Source: Kangiella taiwanensis
GTDB taxonomy: Bacteria; Pseudomonadota; Gammaproteobacteria; Enterobacterales; Kangiellaceae
Direction: 5' to 3'
NCBI RefSeq assembly: GCF_020005165.1
Contig: NZ_JAHCLT010000003.1
Location: 434,001-498,000, forward strand
Length of the DNA stretch: 64,000 nt
A program made the position numbers and the translations under genes. Positions 54,802 through 64,000 of this stretch are shown piece after piece. Positions within the stretch are counted from its first letter, which is position 1. Each line of letters starts with the position of its first letter. The notes beneath the pieces are model-generated. The model saw only the letters and a program-made list of their open reading frames with translations, did not search any database and was not told the DNA's origin.

Positions 54802-57800
54802 CTACCTCATTGTATCGCTATTAAATAAAGGCAACTGGAACGCGTCTCTTTTGAAAGCCTCAGGCCTTCTGTAGTAATACATAGCTTCCCTTCCCAAAGA
54901 ATTGAAACCGTTACGCGTATCGTTATACATATTATTAAAACCTCTTCTCATAGCTCCGCTCATATGTTGTATTACCATACTAGGAAGTTGTCTCATTACA
55001 CCATACATTTGTCCTTGAAGCTGCATATTAACAGCTATACCATTTTTCCAGCCTCCCATTTGTTGCATATGATAATCCATAAACATATAAGTTCCACCAA
55101 CGGCTAACCCAGCCCAACCACCAAGATACATAGCATAAGCAGCAACACTCGAATCCATCGACAACTTGAAAAAAGCCTCTGACGTAGTATAGGAGTCACT
55201 ATTTAAGTTAGCACCCAAATTTATTAGAGGGGCTGCTGCACCTAACCACCTACCTATAGTATTAGCTGTCGCAGACAATCCTGACAAGTTTATCCGCATG
55301 CCAGCCTTTGCAGTATTCCCAACTACTGCTTGCCAACTTGAAACTCCTCCAGCTGGACTGAAATGAGGAACAATTGTCACGTTTGAAGCAGCAGCAGCAG
55401 CTAATCCAACGGCCTCAGCTCCAATGCTCGCTTTATTCACATAACTAGCCATCCTCTCCAACCCATCAGTCCCTCCCGAGTAAGTTTTAGTATAAACAGC
55501 TACTGACGTACCATCTGTGTTACTCCTACCTGTAACTAATTCATACCCTTCCGATTCGGCCTGGTTTCCAATTTCTTCTACTTTCGTAGCATCTCCTTTT
55601 ACTGCAAACGTATGAACAATGTCCGCACCGTTATCAGCTTGGTAAACTGTCCTCCAGTCTTGAGAGAAGCCTTGCCCTCGCTTTTCTCTACGCTCTTTGT
55701 TAGGCTCATCATCCCCACAGCCTTTACCTAGGGATTGTTCACATTCTGCTTTATACCCACTCGGATCTGTCCCCGCCATAGGGTTATTCATGATATATGA
55801 ATACGGGTTCATACTCTGACTGTTTCCAGGGGCTTGAATGAACGGGTCAACCGATAGGAAACGTCCCAGATTGTAATCATACGCGCGTCCATTCATATGA
55901 ATGAGCTCAGCGTCATCCAAGTGCTCGTGATCAGTAAAGCCCCTGTTGGTGAATGGTACATCACTCGAAAGCTCTGTGCTGTGTGGATCGCTTAGTACCG
56001 CTTCCTTAAGCGTTGGAATTGCTACATCGTCAAAGTCTCCTGTTCGTGGCTTGCCAAAAGGATCATAACTTCTATGCTCCAATATCTGGTTGTTATGATC
56101 CGTCAAAGTCACTACAGAGCCAAGACGGTCTCGATGGACGAATCGTATGTTGTGGCTAGGAATGGCCGCTCCTGCTACCTCTTCTTTCTCAACAATCGCA
56201 ACGTCACCAATGTAAGTTTTAGTCGTTGTGGTATTACCCTTTTTGTTTATCTCCACCAATTTATCAATATATAAAGTTGTTTCTGTACCTTTCGTTTGCT
56301 TAAAACGAGACAGGTCGGCACCATATTCAAACGTACTGGTAACGCCGTTTTTACTCACGCTTATCGGCTTGTTAAATGCGTTATATTGAATGGTTTTGCC
56401 ATCACCCGACAGCATATTACCGTTATTGTCGTATTCGTAATCATCAATCAAGGTACCATTTTTTAGAATCGACTGGACAGCATTCGGACCTGCGTTAGCA
56501 GCATTACCTTTCCCTAAGTTACCGTAATTAATCGTACCCGCATAATCCCCCTTACTAATGAGGTTACCTACAGCGTCATAGCTATAACTCACAGCTGGCA
56601 CTACATTGCCACTGTATAAGTTTCTGACGCTGAGAGTTAAGCGGTGTAGCGGATCATAGTCATAGGTTTCGGTACTTTGGGCACCCGACTCCGTCGTCAT
56701 AACCTGTTGAGTCAGATTACTAAACTCGTCATTGTATTGATACCTTATCTGGTGTAACGGTGAAGCCCCTTGAACACGCCTAACTAATATTCCAGTCATC
56801 TGCCCTGTTGCAGGGTGAAAATCCGCACTGTGTGACAAAGTCTCATTCGCTAAAGTCGCTTCTGTCACGTTACCGTAGGCATCCTCATCAGATTTTTTCT
56901 GATAACTATAGCCTGTTCGCGCGTTGCTCAACTCCAATAAATAACCCGTATCGGTGTAATCGTAAGCGACTTTAATACCACTCGGATAGGTCAAAGCCTT
57001 CAAACGGCCATAATTAGCATCATACTCTGTGGTCGTCGTATAAAGCACACCATCGATGGTGGTTTTGACTGTCTTCGGTCGAGAACTCTCATCATAAGAG
57101 TACAGCTTGTTTATCCCCGCTGCGCTCTCACTCGCTAACAATCCTTTACCGTTAGGCCTGCTATCATAACTAAAGCTGGCTTGTAACGTACTATTAATCT
57201 CGCGATTTGTTAGACGCCCTAAAACATCATAATCCATAGTCAAAGTATCACCATTGGCATCCGTCTCCAACTCCACCTCACCAAAAGTATTATAACCAAA
57301 TGTTTTGATGCCCATGTTTGGATCGTTGACTTTCGTTTTGTGCCCTAACGCATTATGCCAAGCATGGATAGTATGGCTATTCGCATCTTGTAGAGATATT
57401 GGATTTCCCGCGCCATCGTAAGCATATCGAGTCATGCCCTGCATCGCATCTTCAGTCCATACGAGCTGGCTTAAACCATTGTACTTCCTTTTCATAGACA
57501 GTGAGCCAGCTGAAATTTCCGTTACTAGGCCATCATAGTAATAACTCGTGCTTAAGTGCCCTCCATTAGCTTGTGGCGTACGCTTTTCTAATAAACGTCC
57601 GAGAGCATCATATGAGTCATAATAGGTATAAGTGTATGCACTATCATCAGCTACATCCCGTTGCTTGCTTTCCCAGGCTAACAACCCACGCTCATCATAA
57701 CGACGATGTTCACGCAGCCAGTTGGTATTTTGGAAGTTGCGCGTTAATGACGTTACTTCTCTGTTCAAACGATCAAAGTATCGATGTACCGTAGGGTTAC

Positions 57801-60800
57801 CGGCCTGCACCTGGGTCACTCGGTACACAGCATGATCATTAGATGGACACCAAGCGCTACCGTTATTCACTCCACTGCACCACTTGTACCCTTTGTAAAT
57901 GGTAGGAGCACCATCCGTTGTGGTGGATATTAATCGACCAAAAGCATCGTAGCCATTAGTGGTTAACACCCCATTGGCATCAGTAACCGAAAGCGGCTGT
58001 CCGTGGGCGGCGTCAATGACGGTGGTGGTCTTGTGGCCCTTAGCGTTTGTCACCTCTTTAGGGAAATAACCATCGCTGGAATAAGTGGTTGAGACCGTGC
58101 GCGCTTGCATCAATGTGCCACTAGCATGCTTACCCAAAGTAGTCACCGTTTTCGGTAACCCGTATGCAGTATAGGTTATTCCCACACTGCTGCTTTGTCC
58201 TCCACCTTGAACCGGAGTCGTCGTGATCGTTTCAGGAAGCCGCTCATCATTGTAGACGTATGTTGTTTTTACTGACTTTGTAGTATTGGTACCAGATGCT
58301 ACTGGAGCGTGCTCCCCATCAATATTTTGTACGGCCCTAGCGGTAACTGTCTTTGTTTTGAGCAGATTGATCGACCAGTTGGTTTCATCAGCTACATAGT
58401 AGCTATTATCAATCTCTTTAATAACCTTATTGCTCTGTGCGATCTCATCTTCGAAATAGGTTTTTCTCTGGAACGTGACATTACCGTAGCCATTAACACT
58501 GGTTTCACTCAAGTTACTATATAGATAAGCTCCATTATTTAAATCGTAAGTCTTACTTAAGCTTTGGAAAGGTGCCACACCATAACGCGCCCCCGGCGAT
58601 ACCGTCCAACTGCTATTCGGTTCTGTTGCAAGTTCTTGGTTGGAAATATAGCCGTTGCGCCAAATCCTCCAATCATAATCCTGCATTGAAATTGGGTTGT
58701 ACTCACACTCTGGATCAGTTGTGTCCGACAGACAGGTACGAACGGTGTCCAGCTTACCCGCTAAAGGGAACTTCTGGTGGAAGTCGCTCACCGAGCGTAT
58801 ACCAGACGCTAAGTTATCAACTATGATGGTTCTAAATCCTTGAAAACCACGACCAGCACGGTTGTAAATAGCTTCCTTATAGCTGTATTGGTTAGTATTA
58901 AAAATATCTTCGCCGCTTGAGTCCTTTAGACCTGTTGACTTTTTACTTTCCGAGACGACATACATTGACGAAGTAAAATAAAAGTGTTCTTTGTTACCAT
59001 CCCAGTTAATGTAACGGTTTTCTGGCACCTCATAAAAAGGAGTACTAGCTCGACCAGTCAGCCAGCGCGACAATGGTGTATATTCCCACTCCTGGACTCG
59101 CCCCAAACCGTCAGTCACTTGATATACTGAGTCGGCTAGCTTACCTTGATCAGTTTCAAGGCCCATGAGGTTCTTTTGTTGATAGTAACCTTCTGCATAC
59201 GCTGGGCTATCAGATTGATAGTTCATTGACAAAATCGCGTTGTAATAGGGCTTTCCACCAACAGTTATTGAGTTAGGTGCCTTAGCTCCTATATGGTAAG
59301 CAGTCAACATACTATAACTAAAGTCGAGCACACCATTATTATCTACATCTTCTAGCTCCAAACCAGAACCTGTAACTAATCGTCCATCAGGCAGCACTTT
59401 ACCTGTAGATATAGGTGCCTGCACCACATTAGGGATCTCTCGATCTAATGCAGGCCCATTCGTAGACTGTTTAAAGTCTAGAATACTCCACTTAAAACGG
59501 CGAGTATCATAACGGGCCCAGTCAATCTGTATTTTTCTAGGGTTTTCTTGCTCAGGTAAGTGGTTCTCATATGCATGTGTCCCGTGTAGATCATCGCCGC
59601 AAGCTCTTATAGAATAAGGCTCAAAATCTCCCGTTGCATTGGGGTTACCTGTAAAATTAACACACACATGATCATCGCTGCCGGTAGCAACAAGCAGTTC
59701 ATCAGCTCCATCATTATCAATATCGGCTATACGTAAACCATTCCCCCATAATGACTGTACCCGCTTGGAAATGCGGAGATTTTCATTAAGGAAGTTATCT
59801 TCATGGATCCCTGCCCCCGTACCCAAAGAACGTTCGGTATCAAAGGTTCTGTTACCTTTGTTTTCTCTTATCCGCCAATCAAAACCATTCGTTGTTTTCA
59901 CTGGTCGCACAAAGTCACTTAATCCATCGCCATTCAAGTCAGCAAAGATATGTTGGTTATGATAAAGGTTCGATGGCAACCCTAAACCATTTGCTGATCT
60001 TGTTTCATCTACTACCCAGCGACCATAGCTACTAACCTTTCCAAAGTCGACTGTAATTATATTACTGGTTGTATTATTCTGACCTATTCTGACAACATCA
60101 ATAACACCATCCCCATCAATATCACGGTAGCTAGGAGTTTCCTGCTTTGTAGACCCATCATAGTGGTATTGTTGCAATGTGGTTAAGTTATAAGGACCGT
60201 CGAATTCAAGTTCTCCATTGGCTCGGTTAAAGTATCCCTGGACTTTATAACTATCATCAACAAATAAAAAATCCTGATAACCGTCACCATTGAGATCCAG
60301 AATTTGAAGTGTACTCTTACCCCAGTTTTTATGAGGCTCGAAGCTCTCTGGCATAGTAATATTAGTAGTGCCCACTGTCTGCAATTTGAAAGAAGAGTCA
60401 AACTGCAGTAAATAAGCGCGATTATAACTGTCAGTTACAAACTGGTCTTTGATACCATCGCCGTTTAAATCACCAATATTTCGTGCAAAAAGATAAGCAC
60501 CATTATCTGGCTCTCCCACCGAAACAAAATCACCACTTTGATTATCACGAGTGAAAATATTAGAGGTGTAACCCACAAAATTGTTTTGCTCATCATAAGC
60601 AGGAGTTTGGAATAAGACTTCTGGTAACCCATCACCATTCAAGTCCATGGGTTTAACCCAGTTTGCGCCACTGATATCACCTACTTCGGATATAGCTTGA
60701 TTAGCACTATTACTTGAGTCGTTGCTATCCCAGTCAGGAAGATTGTTGTAAACATCAAATACTGTCGGCTTTAAACAAACCCCAGATGCACACTCCTGAA

Positions 60801-63357
60801 CACTCGATAATAATGAACGCTTGGTATGCTGGCTGTTAGTGTAAAACAGTTTATATTCACGAATTGTTTGCGACTGGTACTGCGTCTGAATCTTTTGCAA
60901 GCGCTTAGTGCTAACTGTTAACCCTCCAGCCAGATAAGAGCGGGCCTGATCTGGACGGGATTCATATATAAATCGAACGTGTCGATTCCCGTCAGAACCA
61001 TCAACTCCAGTATAGTGAATTGCCTGTAGCAAGTTTTCACCATTTGGATAGTGGTAATAATCGTAAGTGATTGTATTACCAGAAGGATCTTGCGTGCTTT
61101 CAATAGCCCAAGTTAATACTTCTGCTCGACCGCCTGCCTTATGTCGTGATTGGTTTTGTGTGCCATAACGACTCACACGTCCATTTTTAAACTCAACAGT
61201 AAACGAACCATAACCACTATCAATATCTCCAGACTGAGTAATTCGAGCGAAGCTATCAAGCTCAGTTCGGTACTCTGCGCCTGACACTCCATAAGTACTA
61301 CCATTAACTGCTATTAACCTCTGCCCATCAAGACATAGCTTATCTTCTGTTCCGTATGTGACAGCTTTAGTACGGCCATCCTGGGCAGCCGTTGCACCGC
61401 AACGGTGAATACTAGAGCCTGCCGATACTGACCAACCTACACCAGCAATACCATTTCCTGAGCGTGAAGAGTAATTTAAACTAACACTAGGCTGCATTCC
61501 TTTACGGCCAGGAGGAATAACAATTGGGATAGAGTAAGTTGCTGCACCGCCAGAAACACCGCCACTACCTTCCAAAGCCCCTACTGTCTGGTCTGAATTG
61601 AGACTCGTACTAGGAATATAGGTTGCATCAGGTACAACACCGCCAACGCGCCCCCAATCAGGAGGAAGCTTCACATCAACCTCACTAGAAATTTTAGCGT
61701 TACTACACTTACGACTATCATCGGGTAGCACATTACAAGCTCTAACTTTATGAGTCCACAGGCCACCCTCATCGACTGTCACCATTGTGTTCGTACCTGA
61801 AACCGATGTCCAGCCAGACCAACTTCCTGCTTCATGCTTTTGAGATACCTGATATTGGTCCGTAAAGTTTGAAGTGCTCGCTCCCCAGCTAATACTATAA
61901 TTATCTTTTGTCACTAAAGATGGAACTGAAATGCTTGGCGGGGTATCTGGTATTGGATGGTTAACTGTCACAGCAGCACTATGGCCACTATAACTTGAGC
62001 ATGCCCAATCATATTCGTTACATGCGCGAACTCGATATGTATAGTCACCGTCTAATCTGCCAACTAACGATGCTGAAGTATATTCTGTATCCCCAACAGC
62101 TTCATCATCAACTCGTGAGCCAGATAAATACTCAATAACGTCGTATTTTGTAACCGTCCCTGAAGGCTTACTCCAAGTTACGTCAATACTACCATCTAGA
62201 CTTTCTGAGGGTGAGGTATCAGGGGCTGATGGGGTAGAAGGCTTTAACCTGACAGTAACATCAGAGGAATAGCTATAACCTGAGCAAGCCCAATAATAGT
62301 CGTTACATGACTTGACTCTAAAATCCCAACTACCATCAGATAAACCTGAAACAGTTATACTAGTATTTGCATGGCTGTAATTAACCTTGCTCCAACTTCC
62401 ACCATTTTTCCTTTTTTGAATTCTATAATGATTTATAGTTCCAGAGGGTCTGCCCCAGTTTAATACCACGCTTCCTGTACTTATATCGGATGTAGGTAAT
62501 AAATTTAATGGTTTCGAAGGAACATAACGTACTTTAGCTGTATCACTATGAGAGCTGTATGCAGCGCAAGCCCAACTGAACTCATTACAAGCTCGAACTC
62601 TGTAACTATAATCTCCATTGCTGCGGTTAGAAAGTGATAAACTTTTTGCGGTAGTATTATTGGCAACCACATCATAGCCACTAACTCCAGATTTATATTC
62701 AATCACATCATACTCAGTTACAGTTCCAGTTGGCTTTTGCCAGCTAATAGAAATATTGCCATTAGTTATTGATGTATCTGCTACCGTCGGAGCCTGTGCT
62801 TTAGAGGGTTTATGTCTTACATAGTTTACTGAACTTAACGAGCTATAATTACCACATACTGGGACACCCATTCTGTAATTAGTATTACAACCTCTAACTT
62901 TGTACTTATAATTACCATCGGGGTTATTCGAAATCGACTGAGTACGAGTCGTTGGAGACGTGTGGTATGTTTTTACAAAGCTACCGTTTTTGTATTCTAG
63001 AAGCTCATATCCTTGCTGTCCTGGACCCGAAGTATCCATATTAGAAGCTGCAGACCAAGAAACTGTATATGTGCCACTCGTACTATTGGTTACTGAGACT
63101 GTAGGCGAACCTACAGTACCGGGGGTTGGCGTGGGCTCATCCGTATCACACTCACCTGAATTAGTCGTATAGTCCGAAGAAGAGCTTCCTCCTCGATTAC
63201 CACGCCTTTCTTTATTTTTTTTATTTCCTTTTGAGTCATCAGCAGTTGGCTCGTCCACACTGTATGGCTCCCAACATACAGCTGCAGCCTCTCCTGACAG
63301 TATTAAAGTAAAAAGCGCAAATGAAATTATCTTGAACAATAAAGATAGTCTACCCAC
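54802..63357 (-). CDS. Giant secreted FnIII–SpvB–FG-GAP–Rhs protein with variable C-terminal tip
   Basis: 2,851 residues. It has a signal peptide (ALFTLILSGEAAA) and five fibronectin-III-like repeats (~84-570), each with a Cys pair such as ACNEFSWACAAYS or SCNDYYWACSGYS. A SpvB/TcdB-like domain begins ~600 (SLNYSSRSGNGIAGVGWSVS). Seven FG-GAP/VCBS calcium-type loops follow (~900-1340, for example DLNGDGLPE), then Rhs/YD repeats (~1700-2500) and the core boundary GRFLSVDPFIQ (~2504) and DPSGY. About 320 tip residues carry hydrophobic Ala/Gly-rich stretches (GAEAVGLAAAAASNV, YAMYLGGWAGLAVGGTYMFM). The Rhs shell normally encloses a toxic tip; this tip is unassigned. Start GTG, with GAGGGAG upstream. 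Confidence 0.9.
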   Translation of the reverse strand: MGRLSLLFKIISFALFTLILSGEAAAVCWEPYSVDEPTADDSKGNKKNKERRGNRGGSSSSDYTTNSGECDTDEPTPTPGTVGSPTVSVTNSTSGTYTVSWSAASNMDTSGPGQQGYELLEYKNGSFVKTYHTSPTTRTQSISNNPDGNYKYKVRGCNTNYRMGVPVCGNYSSLSSVNYVRHKPSKAQAPTVADTSITNGNISISWQKPTGTVTEYDVIEYKSGVSGYDVVANNTTAKSLSLSNRSNGDYSYRVRACNEFSWACAAYSSHSDTAKVRYVPSKPLNLLPTSDISTGSVVLNWGRPSGTINHYRIQKRKNGGSWSKVNYSHANTSITVSGLSDGSWDFRVKSCNDYYWACSGYSYSSDVTVRLKPSTPSAPDTSPSESLDGSIDVTWSKPSGTVTKYDVIEYLSGSRVDDEAVGDTEYTSASLVGRLDGDYTYRVRACNEYDWACSSYSGHSAAVTVNHPIPDTPPSISVPSLVTKDNYSISWGASTSNFTDQYQVSQKHEAGSWSGWTSVSGTNTMVTVDEGGLWTHKVRACNVLPDDSRKCSNAKISSEVDVKLPPDWGRVGGVVPDATYIPSTSLNSDQTVGALEGSGGVSGGAATYSIPIVIPPGRKGMQPSVSLNYSSRSGNGIAGVGWSVSAGSSIHRCGATAAQDGRTKAVTYGTEDKLCLDGQRLIAVNGSTYGVSGAEYRTELDSFARITQSGDIDSGYGSFTVEFKNGRVSRYGTQNQSRHKAGGRAEVLTWAIESTQDPSGNTITYDYYHYPNGENLLQAIHYTGVDGSDGNRHVRFIYESRPDQARSYLAGGLTVSTKRLQKIQTQYQSQTIREYKLFYTNSQHTKRSLLSSVQECASGVCLKPTVFDVYNNLPDWDSNDSSNSANQAISEVGDISGANWVKPMDLNGDGLPEVLFQTPAYDEQNNFVGYTSNIFTRDNQSGDFVSVGEPDNGAYLFARNIGDLNGDGIKDQFVTDSYNRAYLLQFDSSFKLQTVGTTNITMPESFEPHKNWGKSTLQILDLNGDGYQDFLFVDDSYKVQGYFNRANGELEFDGPYNLTTLQQYHYDGSTKQETPSYRDIDGDGVIDVVRIGQNNTTSNIITVDFGKVSSYGRWVVDETRSANGLGLPSNLYHNQHIFADLNGDGLSDFVRPVKTTNGFDWRIRENKGNRTFDTERSLGTGAGIHEDNFLNENLRISKRVQSLWGNGLRIADIDNDGADELLVATGSDDHVCVNFTGNPNATGDFEPYSIRACGDDLHGTHAYENHLPEQENPRKIQIDWARYDTRRFKWSILDFKQSTNGPALDREIPNVVQAPISTGKVLPDGRLVTGSGLELEDVDNNGVLDFSYSMLTAYHIGAKAPNSITVGGKPYYNAILSMNYQSDSPAYAEGYYQQKNLMGLETDQGKLADSVYQVTDGLGRVQEWEYTPLSRWLTGRASTPFYEVPENRYINWDGNKEHFYFTSSMYVVSESKKSTGLKDSSGEDIFNTNQYSYKEAIYNRAGRGFQGFRTIIVDNLASGIRSVSDFHQKFPLAGKLDTVRTCLSDTTDPECEYNPISMQDYDWRIWRNGYISNQELATEPNSSWTVSPGARYGVAPFQSLSKTYDLNNGAYLYSNLSETSVNGYGNVTFQRKTYFEDEIAQSNKVIKEIDNSYYVADETNWSINLLKTKTVTARAVQNIDGEHAPVASGTNTTKSVKTTYVYNDERLPETITTTPVQGGGQSSSVGITYTAYGLPKTVTTLGKHASGTLMQARTVSTTYSSDGYFPKEVTNAKGHKTTTVIDAAHGQPLSVTDANGVLTTNGYDAFGRLISTTTDGAPTIYKGYKWCSGVNNGSAWCPSNDHAVYRVTQVQAGNPTVHRYFDRLNREVTSLTRNFQNTNWLREHRRYDERGLLAWESKQRDVADDSAYTYTYYDSYDALGRLLEKRTPQANGGHLSTSYYYDGLVTEISAGSLSMKRKYNGLSQLVWTEDAMQGMTRYAYDGAGNPISLQDANSHTIHAWHNALGHKTKVNDPNMGIKTFGYNTFGEVELETDANGDTLTMDYDVLGRLTNREINSTLQASFSYDSRPNGKGLLASESAAGINKLYSYDESSRPKTVKTTIDGVLYTTTTEYDANYGRLKALTYPSGIKVAYDYTDTGYLLELSNARTGYSYQKKSDEDAYGNVTEATLANETLSHSADFHPATGQMTGILVRRVQGASPLHQIRYQYNDEFSNLTQQVMTTESGAQSTETYDYDPLHRLTLSVRNLYSGNVVPAVSYSYDAVGNLISKGDYAGTINYGNLGKGNAANAGPNAVQSILKNGTLIDDYEYDNNGNMLSGDGKTIQYNAFNKPISVSKNGVTSTFEYGADLSRFKQTKGTETTLYIDKLVEINKKGNTTTTKTYIGDVAIVEKEEVAGAAIPSHNIRFVHRDRLGSVVTLTDHNNQILEHRSYDPFGKPRTGDFDDVAIPTLKEAVLSDPHSTELSSDVPFTNRGFTDHEHLDDAELIHMNGRAYDYNLGRFLSVDPFIQAPGNSQSMNPYSYIMNNPMAGTDPSGYKAECEQSLGKGCGDDEPNKERREKRGQGFSQDWRTVYQADNGADIVHTFAVKGDATKVEEIGNQAESEGYELVTGRSNTDGTSVAVYTKTYSGGTDGLERMASYVNKASIGAEAVGLAAAAASNVTIVPHFSPAGGVSSWQAVVGNTAKAGMRINLSGLSATANTIGRWLGAAAPLINLGANLNSDSYTTSEAFFKLSMDSSVAAYAMYLGGWAGLAVGGTYMFMDYHMQQMGGWKNGIAVNMQLQGQMYGVMRQLPSMVIQHMSGAMRRGFNNMYNDTRNGFNSLGREAMYYYRRPEAFKRDAFQLPLFNSDTMR

Positions 63358-63530
63358 CTTAAAATCTCCCTCAATTTTTTATTTTTTCCTAATATTTTAT
63401 TTATAGGAATACTAAGCGAATAAATTTTATTGATAGGTAAGTTTAAGTCAATTGAGAATGAACATTTAAAGCTTAAAACATACTTTTAGAAGTGATATTT
63501 TACATTTAATGCAAAAACGACTTTCAGGCA

Positions 63531-63544
63531 ATGCATATATGCAT
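63531..63544. repeat. 14-bp palindrome between the Rhs gene and the 5'-nucleotidase gene
   Basis: ATGCATATATGCAT is a perfect palindrome. A partial copy (ATGCATATATGC) occurs in the non-coding stretch near 29828-29839. The rest of the 239-bp gap (63358-63596) is AT-rich and probably holds the Rhs promoter, but I cannot place it with confidence. Confidence 0.3.
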
Positions 63545-63596
63545 CGCGAATCTGCAAGTGATGATTGCTATAGATACTCGCTAGACTAAAGAATAC

Positions 63597-64000
63597 TTAA
63601 GAATTAATCACACCACTCGGAACATGCCCGCTGGGGATGTGGCTTTTTGCACGGTCGATATGCCCTTCTTGGTCATCAAAGAAGACGTCGGCACCGAAAG
63701 CTTTGAGGAATTTAGTTTTGTCCATACCACCAAGGAACAGAGCTTCATCAATACGAATATCCCAGTAGCGTAATGTGCGAATCACGCGTTCATGTGCGGG
63801 GGCCGAACGCGCGGTGACAAGCGCTGTACGGATCGGACAGTTGTCTTGGGTGTATTCTTTTTGCAGTTTGTGGAGAGCCTGCAGGAAGTTTTTAAATGGC
63901 CCACCCTCTAAAGGTTTTTGTGCTGACTGCTTTTCGGAGCGAGTGAACTCTTCAAGGCCATCTTGCTGGAAAATTTGCTCAGCTTCATCAGAGAAAAGAA
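63597..64000 (-). CDS. 5'-nucleotidase family protein (C-terminal part)
   Basis: The C-terminal ~133 residues of a gene that enters from the right edge. The frame reads LFSDEAEQIFQQDGL at the edge, GGPFKNFLQALHKLQKE, RTALVTARSAPAHERVIRTL, DEALFLGGMDKTKFLKAFGA and DVFFDDQEGHIDRAKSHIPS GHVPSGVINS. This is the PF06189-type cytosolic 5'-nucleotidase pattern, which hydrolyses nucleoside monophosphates. The segment FFDDQ matches a HAD-like metal site. The start and catalytic N-terminus are outside the window. Confidence 0.85.
   Translation of the reverse strand, partial: LFSDEAEQIFQQDGLEEFTRSEKQSAQKPLEGGPFKNFLQALHKLQKEYTQDNCPIRTALVTARSAPAHERVIRTLRYWDIRIDEALFLGGMDKTKFLKAFGADVFFDDQEGHIDRAKSHIPSGHVPSGVINS

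Noticed and set aside
1..64000. CRISPR arrays, tRNA or rRNA genes, IS elements
   Set aside because: None was seen; intergenic regions are short and no transposase or integrase frame or direct-repeat array is present.

Overview
The window reads as chromosome of a mid-GC (mid-40s % by eye) marine-type gammaproteobacterium. Supporting this are the pabB–nudL–sdaA gene order, the AcnD/PrpF type of methylcitrate pathway, an SrkA kinase, many secreted lipoproteins, and TonB/Fur iron uptake. A Kangiella- or Shewanella-like relative is plausible, but I cannot fix the genus. I see no rRNA, tRNA, CRISPR array, insertion sequence or prophage.

Layout. 1-6.1 kb: housekeeping and envelope genes on the minus strand (YgjP-like protease fragment, GIY-YIG, NlpC/P60 lipoprotein, SrkA kinase, SulP transporter, DUF502, SRPBCC, FemAB-like acetyltransferase). 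6.1-6.6 kb: a stand-alone 26-residue membrane microprotein gene with its own promoter and terminator. 6.6-11 kb: M3 peptidase lipoprotein, then an MFS transporter overlapping a SufR-like cysteine-containing regulator behind a Fur-box-like site. 11-17.4 kb: TPR membrane protein, small secreted and membrane proteins, DUF900 hydrolase, gamma-glutamyltransferase. 17.4-21.4 kb: acetyltransferase and a PepSY/TonB-receptor pair with a Fur-like palindrome. 21.5-28 kb: assorted enzymes, including an unlinked PrpD beside a FAD oxidoreductase. 28-36 kb: accessory stretch with a mono-haem lipoprotein and a Vgb-like propeller, REP-like hairpins, an AT-rich pair (PD-(D/E)XK-type nuclease plus four-helix membrane protein), a Tat-type M19 dipeptidase divergent from a MarR regulator, and a thioredoxin-like lipoprotein. 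36-44.4 kb: fumarase – small membrane protein – prpB – prpC – acnD – prpF for propionyl-CoA use, with a structured intergenic repeat after three of the genes. 44.6-49.1 kb: pabB, nudL, sdaA, and an epimerase. 49.2-53.6 kb: the most exciting locus, described next. 54.4-63.4 kb: a 2,851-residue secreted FnIII/SpvB/FG-GAP/Rhs protein with a variable tip and a small membrane gene that may be its immunity protein. 63.6-64 kb: end of a 5'-nucleotidase gene running off the window.

The main discovery candidate is a split borosin RiPP operon. A 72-residue SonA-like precursor (53358-53576) is followed after 7 nt by a periplasmic-TPR/transmembrane/GGDEF protein (51632-53350). Then, 11 nt on, comes an OphMA/SonM-like alpha-N-methyltransferase (50820-51620) that keeps the catalytic Tyr/Arg/Tyr set. 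Borosins N-methylate the peptide backbone. A membrane diguanylate cyclase sensor lodged between precursor and modifying enzyme suggests a link between a backbone-methylated peptide and cyclic-di-GMP signalling. That link is inference from gene order.
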